A stretch of DNA of 64,000 bases from Shewanella jiangmenensis (GTDB lineage: Bacteria; Pseudomonadota; Gammaproteobacteria; Enterobacterales; Shewanellaceae), in assembly GCF_018596335.1 (NCBI RefSeq), contig NZ_JAHEPS010000002.1, positions 186,001 through 250,000 on the forward strand, in the 5' to 3' direction. Positions within the stretch are counted from its first letter, which is position 1. Every line of letters starts with the position of its first letter. The position numbers and the translations under genes were made by a program. The notes below the pieces were generated by a model. It searched no databases. It had not been told where the DNA came from and was given only the letters and a program-made list of their open reading frames with translations. Below, in pieces: positions 27,104 to 35,453 of this stretch.

Positions 27104-28708
27104 TTAGCCGCGGTAGAAATGCACGTCGCGCTGCGGGAAGGGGATGGTAATGCCTTCTTCATCGAAGCGCAGTTTCACCGACTTGGTGATGTCCCAGTAC
27201 ACTTCCCAGTAGTCGTCGGGTCTTACCCAGGGGCGCACGATAAAGTCTACAGACGACTCGCCAAGCAGGTGCAGTTTCACGGTAAAGTCCGGGTCTTTCA
27301 GCACCTTGGGGTGAGCTTTAACTATCTCTGTGAGGATGTCTTCGGCCTTGTCGACGTTGTCGCTGTAGCTGATGCCAAAGGTCATATCCACCCGGCGGTG
27401 ACGCTCGGCGGTGATGTTGTTGATGGTGTCGCCCCAAATCTTGTTGTTGGGGATGATAAGACGCTGGTTATCCAGGGTTTTAATGGTGGTGGACACCAGG
27501 CTCATATGGCTGACTCGGCCGGTAACACCGGCGGCGCTGATAAGGTCACCCACATCGTAGGGGCGGTACACCAGGATCATCATGCCGGACGCGAAATTCG
27601 ACAGCGAGTCCTGCAGCGCAAAACCTATGATAACACCCGCAATACCGAAACCGGCGAGCAGGGGGCCGAGTTCAAATCCAAGCTGCGACAGGGCAATCAG
27701 CACCCCGAGGGTGTACACACCTTTGGCAGAGAGCGAAACGAAGAAGTCCTGCAGCAGTTTGCTGAATTTGAGCTTTGAGTTGCTGACGGCGGTTTTTACC
27801 AGGCGCTTAACCACCTTGGACACGAGACCGGCAAGGAACAGGATCAAGCAGAAAATAAACAGCTTGAACGCGACCTTGGGGCCGTTTTCCACCGCCTGCG
27901 CTTCGGCGGCGCCGAGCCACTGGCGCAGCAAACTGGTGACCACGTCGATATCCAGCACATCCTGGGTGATGTCGCCGGAGACGGTGAACAGGGTCTCTTT
28001 AAATGCAGTTGTATCACCGCCGAGCTGGTCGAGCAGGCCAATGGCAGTCGAGAGGCTGGCGCTGTTCTGGTCGAGGCGGCTCTTAAGCTCAGTCACCCGG
28101 GCGGTTTGCTCGGCGGTCACGTCTTTGCCGGCATCGCGGCTTTCATCCACCGCCAGTTGCAGTTGGGTCTGGGTGTAATCCACCAGGCTTGCCAAACGAT
28201 CGGCGCGATCGATAAGCAGGGCTTGCAGCTCGGCGCGGCGGGCGCTCACGTCCACCCCAAGCTTGGCTGACCAATCCAGCAGCAACAGCTCGGTTTTATA
28301 GCTCATGTCGCGTTCGCGCTCGCGGCTTGACAGAGCAAGCAGCGTCGGCGCGTCTTTGTCTGTGCCAAGGGCTTTTTGCAAACGTTTGATGTCGCTTGCG
28401 AGGTACTGCTGGGTTTTCAGCACGTAGCCAAGCTGATGCTCAATCAGGGTCAGCAGGTAAGCTTTGTCGGCGTCCGGTTTGTCGAGTTCCGGCGCTATCA
28501 GGTTACGCAATTCCTCGGTTTTGTGTCCGAGGCGGTACTCAGTGATGGTGACCATTTCACCTTTGGCCTGCTCAAGCAGCTCCAGATCCTGGACAACGCT
28601 TTGCTCAAGTTGGGTTACTTTGGCGCGAAATTCGTCGCTGACCGCGAAGGTGGCGCTGCTGGTCAACAAGCCTATGCCAAGCAGCAAAGTGGCGAGTAAT
28701 CGATGCAT
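27104..28708 (-). CDS. mechanosensitive ion channel of the MscS family with large N-terminal domain
   Basis: The 534-residue protein has a signal peptide (to about residue 23) and a helical periplasmic domain of about 230 residues. Three to four membrane helices follow (from about 250). The third is the Gly/Ala-rich pore helix (LLAGFGIAGVIIGFALQDSLSNFASG), and a cytoplasmic MscS beta-domain (VGDLISAAGVTGRVSHMSL; LIIPNNKIWGDTINN) completes it. Such channels release solutes on hypoosmotic shock. The chosen start is the ATG at 28708 with AGGA eight bases before. The ATG three codons upstream is possible. Confidence 0.9.
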   Translation of the reverse strand: MHRLLATLLLGIGLLTSSATFAVSDEFRAKVTQLEQSVVQDLELLEQAKGEMVTITEYRLGHKTEELRNLIAPELDKPDADKAYLLTLIEHQLGYVLKTQQYLASDIKRLQKALGTDKDAPTLLALSSRERERDMSYKTELLLLDWSAKLGVDVSARRAELQALLIDRADRLASLVDYTQTQLQLAVDESRDAGKDVTAEQTARVTELKSRLDQNSASLSTAIGLLDQLGGDTTAFKETLFTVSGDITQDVLDIDVVTSLLRQWLGAAEAQAVENGPKVAFKLFIFCLILFLAGLVSKVVKRLVKTAVSNSKLKFSKLLQDFFVSLSAKGVYTLGVLIALSQLGFELGPLLAGFGIAGVIIGFALQDSLSNFASGMMILVYRPYDVGDLISAAGVTGRVSHMSLVSTTIKTLDNQRLIIPNNKIWGDTINNITAERHRRVDMTFGISYSDNVDKAEDILTEIVKAHPKVLKDPDFTVKLHLLGESSVDFIVRPWVRPDDYWEVYWDITKSVKLRFDEEGITIPFPQRDVHFYRG

Positions 28709-28858
28709 CTTCAACATCCTGTAGTGAAAAGATGCTGGCATCATATAGGTTTTGGCTACCGGGATACAATTGCAGCAGCGCCAAGTGTGATCCCATCAAC
28801 GCCGGATTCTGTTAAAATCCCGCCGCCCACTTAGCCGACGAATCGCCGAGAAAAGATT

Positions 28859-29188
28859 ATGCTTTGCAGCCACTGCCATACCCCCATCAAGATCACCGCC
28901 ATCAAGGCGCAGCGTGGCAAAGGGCTGGACGCGCAAATTCAATGCCCCCATTGCGATGCCTGGCTTGGTCGCAGCAAGGTTATGACGCGGCTTAAGTTAT
29001 TGGGGTTTTATCTGGGAGCGGCAGCGCTGTTTCTGGCCTGGTGGCATGCACCTGTGCGCGGTTTGGCGCTGCTGGGAGCAGGTCTGTGCTTTGCGCTGCT
29101 GATCCTGTCGAACCTGATGGACCAGCTCAAGGTGATTGAAGCCCCTGAGCCAGTCGACACCAGCGCTGAGCGGCAGAAATACCGCTGA
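28859..29188 (+). CDS. small zinc-ribbon membrane protein
   Basis: The 109-residue protein begins with two Cys pairs (MLCSHCHTP and QCPHCDAW) that form a likely zinc ribbon over the first 35 residues. Two hydrophobic helices (about 47-66 and 68-85) and a charged tail follow. The ATG at 28859 follows GAGAAAAG. I know no function; the domain order suggests a membrane-anchored metal-binding or partner-binding module. Confidence 0.75.
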   Translation: MLCSHCHTPIKITAIKAQRGKGLDAQIQCPHCDAWLGRSKVMTRLKLLGFYLGAAALFLAWWHAPVRGLALLGAGLCFALLILSNLMDQLKVIEAPEPVDTSAERQKYR

Positions 29189-29208
29189 AGCGAGCTTTCT
29201 GCTTTCGT

Positions 29209-29247
29209 TAAGCAGATAAGCGGTAAGCAGATAAGCGGTAAGCGATT
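29209..29247. repeat. 15-bp tandem repeat between convergent small genes
   Basis: Two perfect copies of TAAGCAGATAAGCGG and a partial third lie immediately after the zinc-ribbon gene and run into the stop codon of the 40-residue gene on the minus strand. Confidence 0.75.
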
Positions 29248-29368
29248 AGAGTACGGTTTCCTGCGCGGCCAGTGAGGCTTCAACCCACCAGATCCCGCCG
29301 AGAATGGCGCCAATCACCACGATGGCGACGAGGATCATGCCGAAATTTTCTTTGAAAAACTGGCTCAT
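29246..29368 (-). CDS. 40-residue single-helix membrane protein
   Basis: This short gene has a clear AGGAG site seven bases before its ATG (29366-29368). It encodes a protein with a polar N-terminus (MSQFFKENFG), one strong membrane helix (MILVAIVVIGAILGGIWWV) and a short polar tail (EASLAAQETVL). It is convergent with the zinc-ribbon gene, with a tandem repeat between. No family is recognised; membrane peptides of this kind often regulate a larger membrane complex. Confidence 0.65.
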   Translation of the reverse strand: MSQFFKENFGMILVAIVVIGAILGGIWWVEASLAAQETVL

Positions 29369-29702
29369 ATACTTGGGCTCCTGAGTCTGGTCTGCGGATT
29401 TGCCGCTGATACTACAGGCATAGTAATGCTGCCGGCTTAATGCAAGATTAACCCCTTATGCGCGGACGCTTTGCCAGCGCCCGTATCTGCGCCTGTGTTA
29501 GTGCCTGTGCTGGTGTCGGCCCCAGTGAAATTGGCTCCCCGGCGGCCCGATGGCAACACAATCTGTAACTATTGGGCGTCCCAGTAGGTTGCAAGCCACG
29601 GCGCCTGTGCCGTAAACTTGAGCCGCTTCAAACTTTGACGCTGAATTCTGACTAGTCGCTGGCCTGTGCCGGACCGATTCTGCTACTTGATAGGGATACG
29701 CT
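29369..29702. other. 334-bp gap before the zinc-uptake operon
   Basis: The gap separates a leftward and a rightward gene and should hold both promoters. I looked for a Zur-type palindrome (GAAATGTTATANTATAACATTTC-like) and found none by eye. A stretch of imperfect GCCTGTG repeats lies near 29483-29515. Confidence 0.4.
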
Positions 29703-30005
29703 TTGCTGTTTCGTGCGCGCAAAATGCATCGACATCTCGCTGTATGGCTGATTGCCGTACTGGCGTTTTTGTCTTTTGCCGCATCGGCCCACAGCGTCAC
29801 CCACCTCGATGACGGTGCCAACAGTCACTGTACTCTGTGTATTCATAAGCATCAGCTCAATAAATTACTGCCCGGCACTGCAGCGCCGCTGCTGCCTTCG
29901 TTGCTGGTGCATGAAGCCCCTGATGTCAGCCTGCCGCAATGGCGTTCCGCCGAGCGGCCAACCGCGCGTTCACGCGGCCCTCCTGTTTCTCCAGTACTGC
30001 ACTAA
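29703..30005 (+). CDS. small secreted zinc-chaperone-like (DUF2946-type) protein
   Basis: The 100-residue precursor has a signal peptide (to about residue 30, FAASAHS). A compact Cys/His segment, HCTLCIHKHQLNKLL, resembles DUF2946-type proteins annotated as 'ABC-type zinc uptake system zinc chaperone' in Shewanella. It starts the operon with the His-rich porin and the ZnuA/ZnuB-like genes. The start is a TTG at 29703 with AGGGA upstream; ATG at 29724 lacks a binding site. Role in periplasmic metal handling is an inference from context. Confidence 0.7.
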   Translation: MLFRARKMHRHLAVWLIAVLAFLSFAASAHSVTHLDDGANSHCTLCIHKHQLNKLLPGTAAPLLPSLLVHEAPDVSLPQWRSAERPTARSRGPPVSPVLH

Positions 30006-30077
30006 TAATCTGATTTTTTGACTATTTTTCCCGATGGCGGATTGCTTTCGGGTGCTTGCTGTATTTTTGGAGAAATT

Positions 30078-31274
30078 ATGAACGCTTTTCGTCTGTCTGT
30101 ACTGGCCTCTTCCCTGATCTCTGCCGCCGCCATGGCCCAGACGCCAACCCTGACCAATCCTGCCATCAGCGCCGTGCTCGATGGTTTTTACCAGAATGGC
30201 GACCGGGTGCTCGGTGGCCGCGAAGAAGGTTTTGGTCTGGGTGAGAGTGAGCTTGCCATCAGCGCCAATATCGACGACATGTTTTACGGCAAGGTCACCA
30301 CAGTGATTGAAGTGCACGACGGTGACACCGAGCTGGAACTCGAAGAAGCCTTTATTCAGACCCTGGCCCTGCCAGCCGGTTTTTCGGTGCGCGCCGGCCG
30401 ATTCCTGTCGGACATCGGTTACCTCAATAACCAGCACCTGCACACCGATGCCTTTGCCGATCGCCCAGCGGCTTACCGCGCCTTCCTCGGCGGTCACTAC
30501 TTTGATGACGGCGTGCGCTTAAGCTGGGTTGCCCCGACCGATCTGTACTGGACCTTCGGCGTAGAAGCGCTCAAGGGCGAAAAACTGCGCGCCGCCGATG
30601 AGCATGGCGAGCGTGAGTTTGATACCGTTGGCGTGTACAACGCCTTTACCAAAATCGGCGGTGATATAGGTGACAACAGCTCATGGCAGCTGGGCCTGGC
30701 GCTGATGGATAACCGTAATGGCCGCCTGACGCCTTACGAAGAAGGTGAAGAAGGCCACGACCACGGCGATGATGCTCACGGCCACAGCCACAGCGCGGCG
30801 TACACAGGTGAAAAAACCTATGTGGCCGATGTGGTGTACAAGTGGGCGCCGGATGGTAACTACAAGTATCAGCACCTGACCCTGAGCGGTGAGTTTTTCC
30901 GCGTCGAAGACTTCAAGGCGGCCATGCTGCATGAAGAAGATCACGGTGAAGAAGAGCACGATCATGAGCACGACACCGCCAAAGATCATCATCAGGGCTG
31001 GTATGTCAGCGGTGTTTATCAGTTCAACCCCAACTGGTCTGCCGGCCTTCGCTATGGCGAGCTGGAAACCGAAGAGGCCCACGGCGATCATTTCCATGCC
31101 CAGGATCTGAAAGAAACCGAACTGAGCCTGAACTATCACCACAGTCACTTCTCGACTGTGCGTTTGCAGTATACCCGTCAACAGGGAACCAACTTTGACG
31201 GCCTGAATGATGATAACCTCATTACCTTGCAATATGTCATGACTCTGGGGGCTCACGGTGCGCATCAATTCTAA
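30078..31274 (+). CDS. His-rich outer-membrane porin of the zinc-uptake operon
   Basis: The 398-residue precursor has a signal peptide (MAQTPT cleavage near residue 22). The barrel-type body ends in Phe (HGAHQF). It has no TonB box or plug domain that I can see, so it looks like a porin and not a TonB receptor. Two predicted loops are dense in His, Asp and Glu (EEGHDHGDDAHGHSHS near 225-240, and HEEDHGEEEHDHEHD near 290-305), as expected for zinc capture. The next gene starts within its last 17 bases, so the two are translationally coupled. Zinc specificity is inferred from these loops and the neighbours. Confidence 0.8.
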   Translation: MNAFRLSVLASSLISAAAMAQTPTLTNPAISAVLDGFYQNGDRVLGGREEGFGLGESELAISANIDDMFYGKVTTVIEVHDGDTELELEEAFIQTLALPAGFSVRAGRFLSDIGYLNNQHLHTDAFADRPAAYRAFLGGHYFDDGVRLSWVAPTDLYWTFGVEALKGEKLRAADEHGEREFDTVGVYNAFTKIGGDIGDNSSWQLGLALMDNRNGRLTPYEEGEEGHDHGDDAHGHSHSAAYTGEKTYVADVVYKWAPDGNYKYQHLTLSGEFFRVEDFKAAMLHEEDHGEEEHDHEHDTAKDHHQGWYVSGVYQFNPNWSAGLRYGELETEEAHGDHFHAQDLKETELSLNYHHSHFSTVRLQYTRQQGTNFDGLNDDNLITLQYVMTLGAHGAHQF

Positions 31275-32163
31275 ACTGCTGGCGGTTTCCGCGGCCCTGA
31301 TGCTCGGTCACAGCGCTCCGGCGCTGGCCGCGGTCAATGTGTTTGCCTGTGAGCCTGAGTATGCGGCGCTCGCCAAGGAGCTGGCGCCTGACGCCAGCAT
31401 CTATTCGGCCACCACGGCGCTGCAGGACCCGCATCAGGTGCAGGCGCGCCCGAGTCTGATAGCCAAAATGCGTCAGGCGGATCTGGCGCTGTGCGCCGGT
31501 GCAGAGCTTGAAGTGGGCTGGCTGCCGATGCTGCAGATGAAGTCGGCCAATGCGGCGGTGCGCGATGGCGCCGACGGCATGTTTTATGCCGCCGAGCATA
31601 TCGACACCCTGGATAAGCTCGACAAGGTCGACCGCACCATGGGTGATGTACATGCCCAGGGCAATCCGCACCTGCACTTTTCGCCAACCCGGGTGCTTAC
31701 ACTGGCCTCGGCGATAACGGCAAGGCTGAAGCAGATTGACCCGGCGCAGGCCCAGGGTTACGACCAGCGTCTGGCTGACTTTGAGCGCCGCTGGCAGGCT
31801 GCCATTCCCCGCTGGGAAGCCGAAGCCGCTGCGCTTAAGGGCACCAAGGTCATTGCCTACCACACCAGCTTTCGCTATCTGTTTGACTGGCTCGGTATGG
31901 AGCAGGTGGCCGACCTTGAGCCCAAGCCCGGCCTGCCGCCCTCAAGCGGACACCTGGCAAGCCTGCTTGAGCGCGCCCGTCAGGGTGACGTAAAAGCGAT
32001 AGTGGTGGCTTCTTATCAGGACACCCGCGGCGCCGAGTGGCTGTCAGAAAAGTCAGGCTTGCCTGTGCTGGTGCTGCCGATGTCGGTGGGCGGCGATGAT
32101 GCCAGTGTCGATCTTTTCGGTCTGTACGACAGCGTGATTGCGCGCCTCAAAAAGGTGAACTGA
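31258..32163 (+). CDS. ZnuA-like metal ABC transporter substrate-binding protein
   Basis: The 301-residue precursor has a signal peptide (to APALA). It shows the cluster A-I binding-protein pattern with metal-ligand histidines in DPHQVQARPS, GNPHLHFSP and AYHTSFRYL, and a late acidic ligand (GGDDAS). Unlike typical ZnuA it lacks the long His-rich loop; that function may have moved to the porin. The start is GTG at 31258, overlapping the porin gene by 17 bp. It delivers metal, most likely Zn(II), to the permease encoded next. Confidence 0.88.
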   Translation: MRINSKLLAVSAALMLGHSAPALAAVNVFACEPEYAALAKELAPDASIYSATTALQDPHQVQARPSLIAKMRQADLALCAGAELEVGWLPMLQMKSANAAVRDGADGMFYAAEHIDTLDKLDKVDRTMGDVHAQGNPHLHFSPTRVLTLASAITARLKQIDPAQAQGYDQRLADFERRWQAAIPRWEAEAAALKGTKVIAYHTSFRYLFDWLGMEQVADLEPKPGLPPSSGHLASLLERARQGDVKAIVVASYQDTRGAEWLSEKSGLPVLVLPMSVGGDDASVDLFGLYDSVIARLKKVN

Positions 32164-32166
32164 CCT

Positions 32167-32940
32167 ATGTTTGACTGGGACCTGCTGGACATACTCTTAC
32201 CGGCGCTGGCCGCCGGGGTGCTGGTGTTGTCCACCCATGTGCTGCTTGGTCGCCAGGTGCTGCGCCGTGGCATTATCTTTATTGACCTTGCCATTGCGCA
32301 GGTGGCGGCGCTTGGCGCCATTGCTGCCCACATGCATCCAACGCTTGAGCATGCGCCGTTTTCAGGTGTGTGGATGCCGGCGCTGTTTGCGCTCGCAGGT
32401 GCCGGCCTGATTGCCTGGCTGTCGAAGCGGATGGGGGATGAGCTTGAGGCCATGATTGGCTGTCTGTATGTGCTCGCGGCGGTGGCGGCTATGCTGCTGC
32501 TCGCCAACGACCCCCACGGCGCGGAGCTGCTTAAGCAGTTGATGTCAGGACAGATCCTCTGGGTCAGTTTCGAGCAGCTCTGGCTGCCGGCACTGGTGTC
32601 GGTGGCGGTGCTGCTGCTGATTGGGCTGCGCCCGACTGTGCTCGACGGCGCAGGGTTTTACCTGATTTTCGCGCTGGTCATCACGCTGTCGGTGGAGCTT
32701 GTCGGGGTGTATCTGGTGTTCAGTACCCTGATTTTGCCTGCGCTTGCGGTCAACAAGTTTGCCGCTAAGTCGGCACTTGGCTGGGCGTATCTGGTGGGAC
32801 TTGCCGGATACTTAAGCGGCCTCCTGCTATCTGCCCTGTTTGATTTGCCAAGCGGCGCTGTGATAGTGGCAACGCTCGCAGCATCGGCGCTTATCTTCAG
32901 GCTGGTGTCGCGTGCAGCCCGTGCAAATGTGGCAGCTTAA
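32167..32940 (+). CDS. ZnuB-like metal ABC transporter permease
   Basis: The 257-residue protein has about eight membrane helices in the ABC-3 permease pattern (GRQVLRRGIIFIDLAIAQVA near the N-terminus; VELVGVYLVFSTLILPAL). It starts three bases after the stop of the binding-protein gene. A matching ATP-binding subunit should exist, but the next gene (33103) is plsC, so the ATPase must be encoded elsewhere or be shared with another transporter. Confidence 0.9.
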   Translation: MFDWDLLDILLPALAAGVLVLSTHVLLGRQVLRRGIIFIDLAIAQVAALGAIAAHMHPTLEHAPFSGVWMPALFALAGAGLIAWLSKRMGDELEAMIGCLYVLAAVAAMLLLANDPHGAELLKQLMSGQILWVSFEQLWLPALVSVAVLLLIGLRPTVLDGAGFYLIFALVITLSVELVGVYLVFSTLILPALAVNKFAAKSALGWAYLVGLAGYLSGLLLSALFDLPSGAVIVATLAASALIFRLVSRAARANVAA

Positions 32941-32965
32941 GCCGTAAATCGATAGTTTTACCCCA

Positions 32966-32990
32966 AAAGCCCACCGCATGGTGGGCTTTA
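32966..32990 (+). terminator. zinc operon terminator
   Basis: The perfect 10-bp stem AAAGCCCACC / GGTGGGCTTT with a GCAT loop, followed by AACTTTATG. The T-tract is short. Confidence 0.8.
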
Positions 32991-33102
32991 ACTTTATGAA
33001 TTTTAAGTGTTAGTTTTAAATGAGCGAACACGTGTAAACAAAGGATTGTCCCTCAACCTCTCTGTCGCTATACTGCGCGGGAGTTTTTATCGGGAGTATG
33101 TC

Positions 33103-33840
33103 GTGCTGTTAATCGTCAGATCCTTGTTGCTTGCAGTGATGTTACTGCTCGCCTTTGTGGTGGGATCGCTGGCCTGTCTGGTCCGTCCGCGCCATCGGGA
33201 TAATGTACATATGTTCGCCAGGTGGTTTGCTGCCGTGGCGCCAGTGCTTGGGATCAAGGTGATAGTGCGCCGTCCCGAGTCGGCGAGCCACGAGCCCTGT
33301 ATTTACCTGGCCAACCATCAGAACAATTTTGATATGTTCACCCACACGGCCGCTGTGCCAAAGGGGACTGTCAGTCTTGGCAAAAAGAGCATCGCCTGGA
33401 TGCCGCTGTTCGGTCAGATCTACTGGCTGTCGGGCAACATTCTTATCGATCGCAAAAACCGTAACCGCGCCTTTGAAACCATGGCCGAGACGGTGCGTAA
33501 GATAAAAGAGAAATGCCTGTCGGTGTGGATTTTCCCCGAGGGTACCCGCTCCCGAGGTCGTGGTCTGCTGCCGTTCAAAGCCGGTGCTTTTCATACCGCG
33601 ATTGCAGCCGGAGCACCGCTGGTGCCTGTGCTGGCCTCCAATCAGTCTCATATCAAACTCAACCGCTGGAACAACGGCGTGGTGATCATCGAAATGATGG
33701 AACCCGTTGAAACCAAAGGGCTTGATAAGAGCAATGTTAAAGAGCTGTCGGAGCGTGTTCATCAGGTTATGTCGGCCAAGCTTGAGCAGCTTAACCGCGA
33801 AGCGGCCGCGCTGATGGCGAATACCCGTCTGGCCAACTGA
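33103..33840 (+). CDS. plsC: PlsC, 1-acyl-glycerol-3-phosphate acyltransferase
   Basis: The 245-residue inner-membrane enzyme converts lysophosphatidate to phosphatidate. It has an N-terminal hydrophobic helix, the HX4D motif in [11 protein letters not shown], the second motif [25 protein letters not shown] block and the acceptor motif [16 protein letters not shown]. It matches E. coli PlsC over its length. I place the start at GTG 33103, preceded by GGGAG; longer in-frame starts lack conservation. The gene is monocistronic, with rraB following after 83 bp. Confidence 0.92.
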   Translation: MLLIVRSLLLAVMLLLAFVVGSLACLVRPRHRDNVHMFARWFAAVAPVLGIKVIVRRPESASHEPCIYLANHQNNFDMFTHTAAVPKGTVSLGKKSIAWMPLFGQIYWLSGNILIDRKNRNRAFETMAETVRKIKEKCLSVWIFPEGTRSRGRGLLPFKAGAFHTAIAAGAPLVPVLASNQSHIKLNRWNNGVVIIEMMEPVETKGLDKSNVKELSERVHQVMSAKLEQLNREAAALMANTRLAN

Positions 33841-33923
33841 CGCTTCCTGCGGCATCTGTTATAATGCGCCGAAATTGCGCCGCCCGTGGTGGGTCGGCGC
33901 ATCTTGTTTACTGGAGTCAGCCC

Positions 33924-34352
33924 ATGTCTATCGAGCGCCTGCTGAAAGCGCAACAGGAAGAGACCCGCGATATCGTTCAGTCACTGCTGGATGACGGTTC
34001 CGATCCCCATGCCGAGTACGTGATTGAACATCACTTCTCAAGCACCAATTTCGACCGTCTCGAAAAAGCTGCGGTAGATGCCTTCAAACTGGGCTTTGAA
34101 GTGACCGACGCCGAAGAGCTGGAGCTGGACGATGGCAGCCTGATCTTCTGCTTTGACGCCATTGCCAACCACAAGCTGGATGTTGACCTGATTGACAAGG
34201 CCTGTGAGCAGCTCATTCACCTCGCCGGCAAGCAGAAGGTCGATTACGACGGCTGGGGCACCTATTTTATGGGTGACGAAGACGACTTCGACGACGAAGA
34301 AGACGATGACGAAGATTTCGATGACGATGGTTTCCCCATCGAGCGTCACTGA
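33924..34352 (+). CDS. rraB: RraB, regulator of RNase E
   Basis: The 142-residue protein matches RraB ([44 protein letters not shown]). RraB binds the C-terminal scaffold of RNase E and changes degradosome composition. The C-terminus is a long acidic tract of Asp and Glu with three short repeats ([16 protein letters not shown]), as in relatives. The start at 33924 follows CTGGAGTC. A perfect terminator follows. Confidence 0.94.
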   Translation: MSIERLLKAQQEETRDIVQSLLDDGSDPHAEYVIEHHFSSTNFDRLEKAAVDAFKLGFEVTDAEELELDDGSLIFCFDAIANHKLDVDLIDKACEQLIHLAGKQKVDYDGWGTYFMGDEDDFDDEEDDDEDFDDDGFPIERH

Positions 34353-34373
34353 CAGCCGCTGCGGTTCTGATTG

Positions 34374-34402
34374 AAAAAGCCCGTCATTTGACGGGCTTTT
34401 TT
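34374..34402. terminator. bidirectional terminator after rraB
   Basis: The stem GCCCGTCA / TGACGGGC with a 2-base loop is flanked by five A on the left and six T on the right. It lies between convergent genes. Confidence 0.93.
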
Positions 34403-34477
34403 GTTGCTGCGCTTTCTTACCGCCTTACTGTGCTGGCTGGCAGCGCGTTTGCGAAGAGGCCTTATCTCACTCAGGCG

Positions 34478-35440
34478 TTATTCTTCGCGGTAAATCACCG
34501 AGCAGTTACGGCCATTTTGCTTGGCCTGATACAGGGCATTGTCGGCATTCGAGACCCACTGGGAGGCGTTGTCGATAAAGTCGGCCATGTCGCAAATGCC
34601 GAGGCTGATGGTGACCTTGATGGTTTTGCCGCCAAACTGAATGGCGGAGTTTGCCACTTTTTCCCGCAGCCGCTCGGTGAAGTTAAGGGCCTCGTTGGCG
34701 CTGGTACCCGAAAGTACCACGGCAAATTCTTCGCCGCCGTAGCGGCCAGCGCAGTCGGTTTCCCGCAGTGACTGGGTCAGCAAGTGGGCGATATGCTGAA
34801 TGACCTTGTCGCCTGCCACATGGCCGTGCTCGTCGTTCACCTGCTTGAAGCGGTCGATATCAAACATCACCAGACTGACCGGATCGCGATAGCGATTGTA
34901 GCGCTCAAATTCGCGGTTCATACACATCTGCCAGTGGCGACGGTTATGCAGCTGGGTCAGGCCATCGGTTTGGCTTAAGTGCTCAAGCCGCTCGTTCACG
35001 CCCTTAAGCTGCAGCTTGTTTACCGCCACATCGGTGACGTCGTACACGATAATGCTGATATGGGTGATTTGGCCGGTGAGGGAGGCCAGTGGCAGCAGGG
35101 TCACGTTCTGATACATGAACTCAGCGCGGCCGGTAATAGGGCGGTAGTTCTTGAATTTGAACACATAAGGCCGCTGCTCCCAGCTGATGAAAGCGCGGTT
35201 TTTAAGAAGATACACCGACTCCATCTTCTTTTTCAGCCAGGTCGCCGGCAGCTCAGGAAACTCGTCAAACAGGTTTTTGCCCTTGATGGAATTGGGCGAT
35301 ACGCCGCTGTGGTTTTCCATAAAGCCATTCCACAGCGCGATGTTGAAGTTGCGGTCGAGCACCACCAGACCCACCTCGATGGTTTGCACCATGTCGATAA
35401 GCCAGTGGAGTTCATTCATTAAGTCTGCATCATTGGACAT
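34478..35440 (-). CDS. PAS-GGDEF diguanylate cyclase
   Basis: The 320-residue soluble protein has an N-terminal PAS domain (about 12-135; EVGLVVLDRNFNIALWNGF) and a C-terminal GGDEF domain. The catalytic signature GGEEF lies at 235-239, with the inhibitory RETD at 226-229, so product inhibition is likely. It starts 14 bp after the stop of the REC-CheC gene and is probably cotranscribed with it, linking a chemotaxis-like receiver to c-di-GMP synthesis. Confidence 0.92.
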   Translation of the reverse strand: MSNDADLMNELHWLIDMVQTIEVGLVVLDRNFNIALWNGFMENHSGVSPNSIKGKNLFDEFPELPATWLKKKMESVYLLKNRAFISWEQRPYVFKFKNYRPITGRAEFMYQNVTLLPLASLTGQITHISIIVYDVTDVAVNKLQLKGVNERLEHLSQTDGLTQLHNRRHWQMCMNREFERYNRYRDPVSLVMFDIDRFKQVNDEHGHVAGDKVIQHIAHLLTQSLRETDCAGRYGGEEFAVVLSGTSANEALNFTERLREKVANSAIQFGGKTIKVTISLGICDMADFIDNASQWVSNADNALYQAKQNGRNCSVIYREE

Positions 35441-35453
35441 CTGCTATAGCGCC

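Noticed and set aside
29369..29702. Zur operator before the zinc-uptake operon
   Set aside because: No palindrome close to the gammaproteobacterial Zur consensus was found by eye; a matrix scan would be needed.
30680..31270. TonB-dependent receptor assignment for the His-rich outer-membrane protein
   Set aside because: No TonB box or plug domain is visible and at 398 residues it is too short for the family; porin is the better call.
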